Assembly (NCBI RefSeq): GCF_011075055.1
Contig: NC_058147.1
Location: 14,694,001-14,758,000, forward strand
Origin: Mangifera indica
Lineage: Eukaryota > Streptophyta > Magnoliopsida > Sapindales > Anacardiaceae
Length of the DNA stretch: 64,000 nt
Reading direction: 5' to 3'
Within the stretch, counting starts at the first letter, position 1, and the number at the start of each line of letters is the position of its first letter. The position numbers and the translations under genes were made by a program. The notes beneath the pieces are model-generated. The model was not told where the DNA came from, did not search any database, and worked only from the letters and a program-made list of their open reading frames with translations. Positions 34,785 to 48,371 of this stretch are shown piece by piece.

Positions 34785-36559
34785 TGTAGGGTTTTTAGGG
34801 CGTTTATAACTAGTAAAGTAGCGAAATTTGAAATTTAAAAATCAAACAATCCTAAAAACCTCAGCCAGGATACCTGTTTTAAACATAATAATCATGAAAC
34901 ATGTAAAACACTTATAAGGTATTTTAGATTGCATTAATAGCTCTTTCAACCTTCATGTGGCTAGAGAAAGTACGTAGGCAACTTTTTTGTATCCACCCAA
35001 AGCACAAACATAAACGCGAAAGAGGAAATCCAAGCAAAAATGTTGCTAGTGCACTTGATTAGAATTATTATTCATGATAGAAGGAGAGAATGCAAAACTA
35101 GTGGCTAAGGTTTATGTGAATTCTGTTTTGCTTATTTTTTTATGCGAAAAATTATGTTTTATATATGTGCAAGTATTTGAGCACCATTGGAATTTTAAGC
35201 ATCCACGACACCTTTAACATATAGATACATAACTAGCATGAAAAATTGTCCAACCGGTATTAGCAGGCCATTTGTATTAGCCACAAACTTGAAATATGTG
35301 TAGACTGATATAGCCATAAACTTGCATGGCTGATAAACATATATGTATTAGCCAAAATGTTTTTGTTACAAGGTGTTGACCAACATCATGTATTTGCATG
35401 GTCGACACCTTTCTCACCAAGTGCATAGTTGGCACTTAATTGAGACCTGGTCAAACCAAGTCCTTTCAACTTATTAGGTAAACCTAATCTATTTGTGGTC
35501 TCTTTGTCGACCCTAAACACTATGATTGCAAAAAAAAAAAAAAAATCTACTTCTATAAGTTCAATTCAACTCTTTTATGTGTATGACCCATAAGCTCTTT
35601 ATTGAGCAAATACTGTCTAAATTCAAGGTGAATCTAGACACAAACCAAGATGGCCTCTAACAAAGTATCATGCCTACCTAGACAACAAATGTCAACAAAG
35701 ATCTCTTAAGCTTTTACAATATCACAATTACGTGCAATTCAATCCTTTTGTCAACTAATATCTCTCAAGGCTATTATATAGAAATGTATATATCTTAGTG
35801 GCTCATTGGTATGAACGAACACACATCAATAACAAACATATATTAGACTAAAATCTTATCCCATTGTGGCCACAAATTCAAGTAGTCATAAATGTCATTC
35901 AGTATTTTCATGTGATATATCTTCTCTTGTGCTTAAGAGTGATGAATATTTTATCAATCAACCATAGCTTCCATGTATCTCATGATATGGTTGATTATTA
36001 TCTATATAATTACCATAATTATGACAACACGTTGGATAGTGTCAAACCATACTAATCCTTACACGAGACAGTCTAGTAACCTTAAGTCAAAAGATCATAT
36101 ACACTTGTAGTGTTCAGAGAATTTATTCTATAGATACTAGAGCAACCATTCATATGTATACCCCTTGGTCAGGTTAGTCTAATGAACACATTCATAACAT
36201 GCATTCATATGCTACACCAAATTGTCTACAACAACTTCGACAAGTGAAAATTATCGCCATTTTTGGTGAGGTTGCTTAACAGTACAATTATCTCATCATC
36301 ATTGCACTTGCCCTTATTCATTATAATGTTGGCATAATGAACATTTCTAGAATAGCCATTTAATGTGTACATAAGGTTCTTACGATCAATCGTCTAATCC
36401 CCTTGTGATAGTTCTATCATTCTAAAGGCATGTTATTCATACGCTCATATAAATAGACAATATATGAATTGAATAACAATAAATCCTTTTATTAATAATT
36501 AATCTAAAATTACATCTATAAATGTCAAATTCGATTGGCTTAAGACACCTACCCTAACA
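34785..36559 (-). repeat. copia LTR, long family, copy 2 (3' LTR)
   Basis: On the minus strand it begins TGTTAGGG and ends AAAACCCTACA. It aligns throughout with 11568-13373. The plus-strand frame at 35864-36055 is an antisense artefact. Confidence 0.85.
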
Positions 36560-36569
36560 ATCTCTTAAT

Positions 36570-38072
36570 TGTACTATAGCCAATCAATCATATATTTACT
36601 GTCGAACTTGGTTATATGTCTATCATGCTTTTCTTACTATAAAGGCTTTGTCAATAGGCAACCAAATTGTCATCTATATCAATCCTTGTTATCTGTATGT
36701 CATCTTGTTGAATAATCTCTCGAATTAGGCGATATCATCTGAGTATATGCTTGGACCTCTGATTAGACTAAGACTCCGACAACAATGAAGCTCAATAAAC
36801 TCGGTGATACTCGAAGCCACTTTAAGTTCAATATAAACTTCTTCATTTATACAACCTTTTTTATTGCTTCTGAAAGAGTAATATTCTTGAACTTTATTGT
36901 AGAATTAGTCATTATACTTTGCTTAGAGTTTTTCTAGCTAACTACACCACCATTCAAACAAAACATAAACACTAATTGGGAGTTGTAGTAATCTCTATTA
37001 GTTTGGAAACTGGCATCACTGTAACCTCTTATAATGAGTTTATATTCACTTCCATAAGCTAAGAACGCACATTCAGTCCTTCTAAGGTATTTTAAGATGT
37101 TCTTAATAGCCATCTAATATTTTTCACCTAGATCAGATAGATATATGTTACAAATGCTCAAGGCATATAAAACATCAATCCTTATACATAGCATGATGTA
37201 CATGATTGATCCTATAGCTAAGGCATATAGGATCCTACTCATCTTATCTCTTCAGATTGTGTATTAGAACACATATCTTTTGAAAGATATACACCATAGG
37301 ACATAGGTAGAAATCTTTTCTTAGATTTTTTCATATAGAATTTGGTCAAAACCTTGTCTATATTCATGTTTTGACTTAGGCCTAATAGTTTACACTCTGT
37401 ATCTAGGTAAATTTTAATCCTAAGAATGTATGTTACTTTTTCTAAGTCTTTCATGGAGAAACACTTGGATAACTAACCCTTTACTGATTACAAGTTTGGT
37501 AAGTCATTTTCAATAATCAAGATGTCATTAACATACAATGCTAGAAATGCAATCACACTTCCATTAACCTTCTTGTACACACACAGTTCATCTTTATTTT
37601 TGATGAATTTGAACTCAAAAATAACTTCATCTAAACAAATATTCCTACTTCTTGAAGCTTGTTTAAGTCCATAAATGGACTTTTCTAGTTTACATACTTT
37701 GTTTGCTTATTTGACAAGAATGAAACCATTAGGTTACGTAGTATAGGCATCTTCTACAAGGCTACCATTTAGGAAAATAGTTTTAATATCTATCTAAAAG
37801 ATTTCATAGTCATAGTACGTAACTATAAAAAGTATAATCTTTATAGATTTAAGCATAACAACTGGCAAAAAAGGTTTCAACATAGTCGATGACATACTTT
37901 TAAATGAAACCTTTGGCAACCAGTCATGTTTTATAGGTATGCATGTTACCTTCTATGTCAGTTTTCTTTTTAAAAACCCATTTGCACCTTACAGGTTTTA
38001 TCCCTTTAGGTGTATCCACTAGAGTCCATACTTAGTTTTGGTATATGAAGTCCATTTTGGATTTCATGGCAT
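36570..38072 (-). pseudogene. copia pol, RT and RNase H remnant
   Basis: The minus strand shows 'GIKPVRCKWVFKKKTDIEG' near 37990 (start of RT). The 37454-37239 frame has 'YILRIKIYLDTECKLLGLSQ' and 'VLTKFYMKKSKKRFLPMSYG', which is the same region as 24240-24380 of the plus-strand copy. RNase H scraps continue to about 36800. Frameshifts and stops separate them. Confidence 0.8.
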
Positions 38073-40138
38073 TGTAACACCCCTATCCAAAAGTACTACT
38101 TTATGGTTTTTAGTTTGTGTTTATGAGATTAAACATCTTTTGAATGCTTCTAATTTGTTTTTATCTATAAGGGCATTTTAGTGAATTTATGAAGTTTAAT
38201 ACTTGAGTTTATTAATGGTTTCATATTAAATGCATGCTCAAAATGGACGATTTAGTGATGTCTTCCTCTAAAAGGCAATATTTTTGGCAAAGGTTAGTAC
38301 AGTTTTATTTCTCTAGTAATAAGTTATCTGTGTTGGAATGTGGCTATAAATTCAAATAAGTAGTGTAGGTTTTTTCCTTCAAGTTATTACATCTTGGCTG
38401 AATTTTCTTGGTTGTTTAATATAGTTTCCTTGTTAGTTTGTGACCTTTGAATCTTACATGAGTTCTTAAATGTTTGTTGGACTATTTTGATGATTTTTAT
38501 GGTTGGAATCCTAGAAAGTTTCCAAGTGTTGCAAAAAAAGTTTACATTCTTAAACTTAAAATGTGTTAATGTAATATGGTTGCTTTTGATTGAACTTAAT
38601 GGACATGAAGGCTTGCTATGATGAAGCATTGCAAGCTATAATTTGTAGTTTTCAGTTTAGTAACTAGCCAAGAGATAGATTCTTGAAATCTTGCATCATC
38701 TCACCAAGTTTTGCATGCATGTGATGTAGATTAGAACAACTTGCATGAAAAAGTTGGTTAGTGCATGTCGTGAGGTCTTATTAGGGGAATATTTCATGGT
38801 GCAGCTAAGAGTTATATGAGATATTAGGTACTAGTTTCTTGGCTTGAAATTCTAGCAAGCGTAGGCTGAGTTTAGCCTGTGAAATTTTGTTTCCTATGGA
38901 CATTGGCAAACTCTTGAAAGGTACCCTATAAGATGACTTTATATGTTTTAGATATTAGATGCTCATTTTAAAATGAACATCTAAAGTTTTACCCTTTTAC
39001 CCCTTATCTAAGTGAATGATAGGGATTTAAACTAGAAAAGTCTAAGAAATAAAGAAAAGGATTAGTTAGCCAATTAAAGATGCCTGACTTTATAGATGAC
39101 AACATTAGACTTTATTCAAGTTGGATTCAGATTGAAAAATAACAAGAGTCTAGAAAAGTAGTATACAGTTAGATAGCTACAAGTTTTATGCACAAATGAC
39201 TAGTTAAGTGAAAGCAATAAAACTATATGAGAGATAAATACCCATGAGATGCATCATATATTTAACGTCAAGATATGTCAGCCATATAGTTCAGTTTAAA
39301 AGTGCATTAGAAGAGAGGCTTATAGTTAACTCCTCATGTGATTAACGGGATGTATCACATACATTCCTATGGTAGGGGCCATTTGAGGATGGTTTTCAAT
39401 TAACGGTCCTATAGCTATGCGTATGTGAGAAGGGAAAGAATATGACTAGTTCTCTATATAACCAAGGTATCATTATAGTTAGTTAGCTTAATAGTGCGAT
39501 TGACACGTGCACAAGCATAATACTTACTTAGTGGATATAAAAGGTGTCAATTACTTTCATGAGGCATCAGATATGTCAAGTTCAACTTAAGTCTAATTAG
39601 ACTATGTTAGATGGCTTCTGTTTAGGGCATGAAGGTACCAAGTTACGACTATATATATTCTTTAGTTGTAAAATGCTAGTTTTATTTATGTTTTTGCTAT
39701 GTGTTGGGAGGTCACCTAACTACTGAGTGTTTTATCACTCGTACGTTCTTTTTCTATGGTTTTACAAGTATAGGCGAGTAGTGAGACATGTAGAGGAGCA
39801 ACAGTCTAGCTTAGTTCATTACACAAGGCAAAAAGGCTAGATAGTCATGTTATATTTTGAGACATTGATTATTATTGTTAAGTTATAAGTCTTTTATGGA
39901 GATTATGCACTAAGTTATATGATTGAGTATTTCAAACACATGCATTGATCATTATTATTATTGTTGTTGTAAATACTATGGATGTATGACTTCAAGTTCA
40001 ATTAATACACCTTTTACATGTTTTAAGTGATTTTGTCATGCTTATGAATTCTATTGTATTAAGTTAAGCAATTAAGTCGTACACACCTCTTGAGGTTGTA
40101 TTCCACCTAAAGGTATGTGTTTGGAAAGGGGTGTCACA
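38073..40138 (+). repeat. 5' LTR of gypsy B
   Basis: It starts TGTAACACCCC and ends GGGGTGTCACA, near-perfect inverted ends. From about 38315 it aligns with about 44935 onward in the 3' LTR; the first 240 bp do not. Confidence 0.85.
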
Positions 40139-40140
40139 TT

Positions 40141-40158
40141 TATTAGTATTAGAGCATG
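40141..40158 (+). other. degenerate primer-binding site of gypsy B
   Basis: TATTAGTATTAGAGCATG follows the LTR. It is two to three changes from TTGGTATCAGAGCATG. Confidence 0.7.
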
Positions 40159-40689
40159 TTCTTAGAACTTAAAAGGTGTTAAGTCATAATGTGTCTTAAA
40201 AGTGCATAAATTAGTTAAGTAAAGAAAATAGCTCCTTATGCAACACTGACCGCAGCCATACACCTATCGTTGTAAGTAAGTTTTAACTTGCATTAAGATA
40301 AATAATATATTTACCTGAATAAGTTTTATTTCAAGATAAGGAGATCAAAAAGGCTTATCATTTCTAGATGAAGAGATCAATAAGGCTTATCAGAAATACC
40401 TTAATAGTTCTTACCTCAGAGAAAAGTTGAATAGAGGCTTAGAGACGAATCTCAAGCGGGACAGTTGTACCATTAATTGATTCTACAATTATCAGGTAAA
40501 TTGTGTAATAGTTCTTTAGAAAGAATAAAATGAAATTTGAAAGTGTTGGGCAATCAATTCTAGCTCCACTAGTTATTGAACAACCATCCTTTATTATTAA
40601 GTGGTTGCCCTAGCAGGATAGAATAGATATAAGGTGTAAAGAATCCTAATCACAGTAGTGGGTAGTAGCCAAGGTCAACTTCACCCTAT

Positions 40690-41500
40690 TTATAGTTTAA
40701 TAAGTAGACACTAGCCTTCTAAGTTTATGGGTAACTTAGTTCCAAGGCAATACCAAAAGAGGAATGGCATGAGAAAATTAAGGATGTCATAGGGCTTATC
40801 AAGATAATTGACAGAGGAAAGATCTAGTACGTTAGCTTCCTTTTGAAAGGAGATGCCAAAATATGGTGGCAAACATTATGTGAGACTTGCAAAGTAAAGG
40901 GCATAACTTAGGCTAACTTCAAATAGACTTTTAAGGAAAAGTTCTTATCAACTAACATCATGTACATGAGGTCACAAGAGTTCATCAATTTGAAATAGTG
41001 CAACATGACCGTAAAAAAGTTCTTCACCAAATTAAATGCCCTAACTAAGTATGCCCCCGAAATAGCTAGCACAGATAAAGGCAAAATAAAGGTTTTCATA
41101 AATGACCTCATATCAAACATAGTTAGAGATATCATGAAGGAGACCATGCCCCAAGCTTTTATTCAAAGGCTCTAAGTAGAGCATAGAGCCTTTAAGGTCA
41201 TGAGGTTAATGATGGCCAAAGAGAAAGGTACTTTAGATTAGCCTAGTCTAGTTGAACTAGTTCAAAAGGCAAATTATATGGCAACCGTAAGGGTAATAGC
41301 AAGAACAACAAAGGTAGAAGGACTTTCCAATCTAAAGGTAACAAGAAGAATTAGAAAAGTAAGAAGTAAAAAAGAGTCTCCTACAAGTGTAAACAGTTTG
41401 AACGCTATGCTAAAAAATGCGTAATAGTGGCAATACCAACCCCTACAGACTAGAAAGTTGGAAAAAAGATAGGCAAAAGTGTTTATAACTACACATAATC
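40690..41500 (+). pseudogene. gypsy gag remnant
   Basis: Translation across stops gives the retrotransposon gag core: 'LLKGDAKIWWQTLCE', then 'KEKFLSTNIMYMRSQEF', 'MTVKKFFTKLNALTKYAPE' and 'KVFINDLISNIVRDIM'. A basic region and a decayed zinc knuckle near 41390-41430 follow. Several tryptophan and glutamine codons have become stops. Confidence 0.8.
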
Positions 41501-41529
41501 AAGTTTAGGCTAACCCATCAGTAGTAACA

Positions 41530-44389
41530 GGTTAATCTTTTACTTACTTATGTCCTTTATATGCATTAATTGATTTAGTACTATCAATTGTTTCATAACT
41601 AGTTACATAGTAGAAAAACTAAAATTAAAGCCAATAGTAGTCATAGAGAGTAATATAGCCATATGCTTATAGAAGAGATAGTTACCTTGACTGGCTGAGA
41701 ATTGGCAATAGATTTTATAGTGATGGACATGTTAGACTTTAACATGATACGCGACATGGATTTCTTAAGCAAGTATGGGTTGGAAATGGATTATAGAAAG
41801 AAAAAGGTTCAATTCAACTTAGACAATGAAAACAAGTTCTCTTTTAAAGAGGTCAAGTGCTCAGCTTTATGATTAGTAGTATTAAAGCTAGAAAAATACT
41901 AAACAAATGTTATATAGGGTACTTAGTGAATAAGATAGATAAAGTAATCTTGAGTGTAAAGGATACTCCAATGGTACATAATTCCCAGTTGTCTTTCTTA
42001 AAAGTTTTCCAAGGTTAGCATGTGAGAGAGAAGTAAAGTTCAATATAAAGTTAGCTCTTGAGACAACACCAATTTCTAAGGTACCACACAAGATGACCTT
42101 AGCTAAACTACAAGAGCTAAGAAATAGTTACAAGAGCTATTGGATAACGACTTTATCAGACTGAGCCATTTACCATTGGTACATTGATCTTATTTGTCAA
42201 GAAGAAAGATAGATCGATAAGGATGTACATCGACTACTTGGAATTAAATAAAGTAACAATAAAAAAAAAAAAGCAACCATTCTTGAGGATAGATGATCTA
42301 TTTGACAAACTTAAAAGGTGCCCCAGTATTTCCCTAGGTTGACTTGAGATCAAGATATCATCAGGTCTAGATAGTTGAGTAAGACATACCATTGACAACC
42401 TTCAGAACAAGGTATAGACATTATAAGTTCATAGTTATGCCCTTCAGGTCGACCAATGTCTTAGTAGTATTCATGGATCTCATAAATATAGTGTTCAGAG
42501 ATTCCCTAGATAAGTTCATTGTGGTGTTCGTAGATGACCTCTTAGTATATTCTAAAACTTGATACGAGCATGTATAATATTTGAGGCTTATGTTGTAAAG
42601 ATTAACAAAAAAGACAATTATACTTCAAGTTTTTCAAGTGCGAGTTTTGGCTAAATTAAGTGGTTTTCCTTGGACATGTGGTCTCAATAAATTGTATCAC
42701 GACGGACCCTAACAAGATAAAGACAAAATTAGAATAGCAGAGGCCTAAGACAAGTAAGAAGGTAAAGAGTTTTCTTGGTTTGGAAAGGTACAATAAGTGG
42801 TTCGTAGAAGGTTTTGCCAAGTTAGCCCAATCGCTTACAAAGTTGACTCGTAGAGATGTACTTTTTGGATGCTTTGATTATGTGAATATAACTTCCAAGA
42901 GTTAAAAAAGAGGTTAACCTCAGTTCCTACAGTAGCCTTGTTAATAGTGGGTGAGAAATATGACATCTATATTGACACATCATATTAAGGGTTAGGAGAA
43001 ATATTGATGCAAAGAAGAGCTTATGCCTTTAGACAACTAAAAAAGTATAAAACCCAATACCTTACACATAACTAATAATTGGCAACAAAGGCGTACAGTT
43101 TGGTTTACATTGCCCACGCTAAAAGTGCAAAGATACATCAAGACTTAAAGAAAGCTTTAAGGGGATCAAGTGTAAAGAAATACATTACAGAGTTTATGGC
43201 TAAGTGCCTAGTTTGCCAGTAAGTTATGATAGAACATTAGAGACCATCAGGATTTTTACATCCTTTTAATATTCCAAAGTGGAAATTGGAACGCATCTTG
43301 ATGGATTTTATAGTTAGATTGCCAAAAGTCAAAAAAGGATACAATGCTTTGTAAGTCATAGTTGATCGTTTGACCAAATTAACACATTTTATAGTAACAA
43401 AAGATACCACGAGTATAAATCAGTCAGGTTAGTTATACGTTAAGGAGATAGTAAGACTCTATAGGATACCTAAGGCAATTATATTGCATTGAGACAAAAG
43501 GTTCATCTTAGTGTTTTTACAAAGGCTGCATAAGTTCTTGGGTGTTAATTTAGCTTTTAATACAACTTGCCATCTTTAGATAGATAGATAGACTAAAAAG
43601 GTTAATAAGGTGATTGAAAACATGTTAAAGACATGTCGCCTGGATAAAGTGACAAATTGGTTAAAGGTATTATCATTTAATAGAGTTTGCATACAACAAT
43701 AACTGTTAGTTAACCATTAAGACATGTCCTTATGATGCATTTTATGGTAGAAAAGGCAGATCACCTTTACATTTAAAATAAGATAGGTAAGAAAGATGTC
43801 TTAACATAAACATTAAGGCTAAAAATGACCCAGAGCATGATGAAGGATGTTAGACAGATACAAGAACAAATGAAACAATTTCAAGACTATTAGAAAAGTT
43901 ATTCTAATAAGAACAGGAAAAATCTTGAATTTGTAATTGGTGATAAAGTCTTTGTGAAAGTAGCCTCTTACAAGCATATTATGAGAATTGGCAGATAAAG
44001 AAAACTAGCACTAAGGTTTGTAGGACCATTTGAAGTACTAGAGCACGTAGGTAAGGTAGTTTACTGGTTTGTGTTGCTAATGAGAATAGATCATATCCAT
44101 AATGTGTTCCATGTGTTATTGTTATAGAACTATATTAGTGATGCAACCCATGTGCTAAGAGTTAAGGAGGTTGAGCATAAACACATTTTCATGTATGAAG
44201 AGCATTTGGTGTAGATTGTAGATAAACGAGTTAAAAAGCTTAGAAACAAGCAGATTCCCTTTGTTAACATTTTTAGAGGAATCACTAAGTCATGAAACCA
44301 TATGGGAGTTGAGGAGGACATAAGAAAAAGGTTCCTATAACTATTTAAGTAACTTTTGAGGACAAAATTCATTTAAGAAGGGTGAAATC
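41530..44389 (+). pseudogene. gypsy pol remnant (protease, RT, integrase, C-terminal domain)
   Basis: A protease scrap lies near 41560 ('YALIDLVLS') with later pieces. RT starts near 42180 ('[20 protein letters not shown]', then '[11 protein letters not shown]'). Integrase fragments lie at about 43300-43760. The best preserved part is the tail, 43830-44340: 'NLEFVIGDKVFVKVASYKH', 'LALRFVGPFEVLEHVGKVVY' and 'RIDHIHNVFHVLLL', the GPY/F-type end of gypsy integrase. Stops and frameshifts are dense in the middle, and the RT catalytic motif (near 42530, 'FVDDLLVYS'-like) is out of frame with its surroundings. Confidence 0.8.
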
Positions 44390-46310
44390 TAGTACCCACA
44401 AGTAAAGCCTAGGGCTATTAATGTCTTTTTTGAATGTTTCAATTCTGAACCAGGTAAAAATTAAAGATATTATTTTTATTAGGCGAAAATTAGATATGAA
44501 AGTTTTATTTGGGCCTAAGTCTGGTACATATAAATAAAACATAAAAGATGGATCTTAATTAGTTAAAAAGGCATTATAAACTTTATTAGTTTGGAGTCCT
44601 AAGTACTCTAGGGGTTAGTGGCCTATAAAAGGTTCTTTCACCCAAGTTTTAGAGTTCTTTGGCTTAGCCACCTTAATTAAGAAAGAAACAAAAGATAGTT
44701 AAGAGAAATGAAAGGCGGAATTGGTACTCAAGAGAAGCAAGAAACGAAAGCCAAAGAATAGAGAAAGAAGGAGAAGAAAGAAGAGAAACGTATTACCCAA
44801 ATTTTCAGTATGTGTCCGTGAAAGATTTTCATTTTCTTTCAATTCTACTATTAGATTGCTTTGATGTTTGGACAATTAGTAGAACTCTCACTACCTTTTA
44901 TTTTGAATGGTGTAGATCGTGTTTTGTTTCACAAGTAATCAGTTATTTGTGTTGGAATGTGGTTGCAAATTTATGTAAGTGTAGGCTACTTCATCTAAGT
45001 TATTACATATTGGTTGGATTTTTTTAGTTGTTTGATATAATCTCATTAGTTGCTGATTCTTGAATCTTGAATGAGTTATGAATGTTTCATGGACTATTTT
45101 GATGATTTTTATAGCTAAAATCTTGGAAAGTTTCTAAGTGATTCAAAAAATGCTTACATTCTTGAAACTAGAATGTGTTGATGTAATAAGGTTGCTTCAG
45201 ATTAAGTATGGTTGAAATAAAGCCTTGCTATAATGAAGCATTATAGGTTGTAATTTGTAGTTTCTAGTCTAGCAAGCAACCAAGAAATAGATTCTTAGAC
45301 AATCTTGCATCTTCTCACCAAGGTTTGCATGCATGTTATGTAGATTAAAACAGTTGCATGGAAAAATTGGTTAGTGCATACTATTTAGGAGAACTGTTCA
45401 TGATGCAGTCAAAAGCTATGTAAGATATTAGGTATTGGTTTCTTGGCTAGAAATTCCAACAAGCATGGGCCGAGTTTAGGCCTTGAAATTTAAGTTCTTA
45501 AGGATACCGAGAAGCTACCAAAAAGTACCTTATAAGACTACTTCATACTTTCAGATATGGTATGTTCATTTTAAAGTTTTAGGGCAAGTGAATGTTTAGT
45601 ATAAATGAACGTCTATTTGTAGTAGGAATTTGTGAATGAGGGAAAATTAGCATCATTCAAAGTGGATAAAATTGCCCTTTTTACCTAAGTTAAGTAAATG
45701 ATGAAGATTTAAACTAGAAAAGCCTAAAACAACCTAGGAAAGAAAGAAAAAGGTTAGTTAGCCAATTAAAGGTGTTTGACTTTGTGGAAGATGACATTAT
45801 ACTATACATGAGATATATCATGCACTTAGCATCGAGGTGCATTAGGCATATAATTCAATTAAAAAGTGTATGGTGAAGGAGTGGCTTATAGTTAATTCCT
45901 CATTTGGTCAATAAGATACATCACATACATGTCTATGCTAGAGGCAACTTAAGGGTAGTTTTCAATTAGTGGCTCGTAGCTATGCATATGTGGCAAGGAA
46001 AGGACTATAATTAGTTCCCCGTGTAACCAGGGTATTGCCACAATTAGTTATCCTAACAGTTTAACCAACATATGTGTAAGGCATAATATTTAGTTAGTGG
46101 CCACGCGAGGTGTCAATTGTTTTCACAAAAAATCAAATATGTCGAGTTTAACTTAGGCCTCATTAAACTATGTGAGATTATCTATGTTTAAGGCATGAGG
46201 GTGCCAAGTTGTTACCACATAGATTTTTTACCAATGAAACATCTATTTTAGTTATGTTTTTGCTAGGTGTTGGGAGGTCACCTAGTTATAGAGTGTTTTA
46301 TCACTCACGT
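44390..46310 (+). repeat. 3' LTR of gypsy B, truncated
   Basis: It begins TAGTACCCAC, a decayed TGTAACACCC, just after the end of pol. From about 44935 it aligns with the 5' LTR. It stops at TCACTCACGT, where gypsy C starts, so the last roughly 400 bp are missing. Confidence 0.8.
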
Positions 46311-48371
46311 TGTAACACTTCTCTCTAGATATATACCCCTACATGAAATGTGACTCAAAGTGATAATAAATATTTAACTTTAAAAGCATGCAAAAAGGTG
46401 AAACTTAGAATATCAACTTGAATACCTCATTTATTTAATCTTATAAATTAAAATGTCTGAAAACTCAATCCAAATAGTTATTGTGTATAACTCCTCATAA
46501 AAAATGTAACTGAATGATAAAATACATAAATATAAAGAAATATGCAAAAAGATAATGTTGCCCCTCACCTTCATATACTTGCTTGGTTGGAATGTTAACT
46601 CACCTTTTTGACTTTGTACTCAATAAAACAACAAAAAAGAATGCATGAGTGAAAAACATTTAGTAAGTTAATGACCTCTCAGCACCCTGAATAATACATA
46701 AAACTGATAAACTTGGCATTTCATTTTTGAATCTCGGTGTGATCACATCACAAAACCTTTGTGCTCAGACATAAGTCATTTATAAAAGTCATTTAGGTCT
46801 AAGCTAGACTCAACATATATAATGCCTTGGTGAAAACATATGACACCTTGTGTGCTTATTGTTATCATGCCTTACGTACCTACAAAACAACCTATTGGGC
46901 TACTTACTTATGATACCCTAGTCACACAGGATAATTTGGTGGCAATCCCTTCTGTACTCATACACCAGCTATAGATTTGTTATCTAACCATCCTAGGATA
47001 ACCCCTACCATAAGTACATATATAATGTATCTCATTGATTAGTGAGAAACTATCTAAAAAGCCATAATCTTTTACCATACAGACCTAAACCAAACTAAAC
47101 TAGATGGCTAATGTGTCTTGGTGTCAAGTTCATAATACATTTCATAAGTATTAAGACCTATTGTTTTCACATATTTTCCACTTGTGCACATAAGTGGTGG
47201 GTATCTAGATGTATACCACTTTTTTAACCCTTTTGATTTCAACTCAGATCTGACTTGATCAGACTCTTTTGTTGTCTTTTATATAGTCAGACACTTATTT
47301 TATCTATATCTACCTTGTCTTTCTTGCCACGGTCTCTTATTCTTTTTTTCATTTCTTCTTTCCTTTTTGAGTTTGGCTTAGGGGTCAAACTGCTCTTGGT
47401 TGTGTATGTCCTTCCTCAAAACGAGTGCACGAAAGATAAAATTTCCTATTCTAATGAACATGATACACGAGCGTGTATGATACCATACACAATTATGTAT
47501 CGTAGTCTAGAGGTTTTGAATTATATATGTTTTATACTATTCCAACAATCCTTCCAGCCACCATTCAAACACAAATATATCTCTAAACATCTTAAGTATG
47601 TTTATCTTAAGTAAAAACATGAACACATAATCAACATCTCCAGTACGCTCATCATCATTCAAGATATATAAATATTCATCTAAAAATCACCATTCATGGA
47701 TTTATGACTACTCAAAGGGATAATCAAGGTATCACACATGTCTTGAACCTATTGTTATTAATTAAGATGCACATACATATCCTCTAACATAGTAATTCTT
47801 AACTAAAATTATCTAATCTTCAATTACTACTCAAGTCTTATACTTATGGTATTTATAACTAGACTATGGTCATGCAAACAAATACAGATACAAAATAATC
47901 ACCATGGCATCATTAGACATTCACAATCATGTTCTCTAAATACAAATTAGAATCTCATTAAAATTTCACAAGATTTAACCAAAGGAAGCACCAATATACT
48001 TGGTTTCCGATGGCTACAAGAATTCCAATGACCAAAAAATCTCCTCACTCATTATTCACTCTTTTAAGGTATAACTGCTAGTGAAAAGAATAAAAAAATT
48101 AGGTAAAAATGCCTCATTTATTTTGCCTCTTAAATCCAACACATAAGCATGTATCTATAGTACACGAGTGTGTGTCATGTCGCCTAACTAAGTGAAACAC
48201 CCAATTTTGTCATGATTCTGATCTTATCTTCAAATTCAAACTTTGTTAATGATGGACGATCATGTATACCCATACATATAGATGTGCATCTCTTTGAAAA
48301 ATATTCATAAATCAATTTTAAAAAAAAAGGAAAAGATTAAACTGTCATTTGGCTTACTTGTAGGTGTTACA
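46311..48371 (-). repeat. 3' LTR of gypsy C
   Basis: The ends are TGTAACACTT (46311) and AGGTGTTACA (48371), an extended inverted terminus. It is related to the gypsy A LTR at 9470-11455. The 119-codon plus-strand frame at 47255-47614 lies inside it and has no independent support. Confidence 0.85.

Larger units (their letters stand above)
34785..38072 (-). mobile_element. copia 3' half with 3' LTR, interrupted by gypsy B
   Basis: On the minus strand, RT and RNase H remnants (38072 to about 36600) lead into a purine-rich tract and a complete long-family LTR (36559-34785). The pol sequence ends abruptly at 38072 where gypsy B begins with TGTAACACCC, so gypsy B inserted into this copia. Confidence 0.85.
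38073..46310 (+). mobile_element. Ty3-gypsy retrotransposon B, both LTRs present
   Basis: The order is 5' LTR (38073-40138), PBS, gag, protease, RT, integrase, C-terminal domain and 3' LTR (44390-46310). The coding interior is riddled with stops. The 3' LTR is cut near its end at 46310 by gypsy C. The first few hundred bases of the two LTRs do not align, although the rest do. Confidence 0.85.

Noticed and set aside
34785..36559. Small frames such as 35864-36055 as genes
   Set aside because: They lie within a copia LTR that recurs at two other sites in the window.
47255..47614. 119-codon plus-strand frame
   Set aside because: Inside the LTR of gypsy C, with no similarity to known proteins and hydrophobic by base composition.
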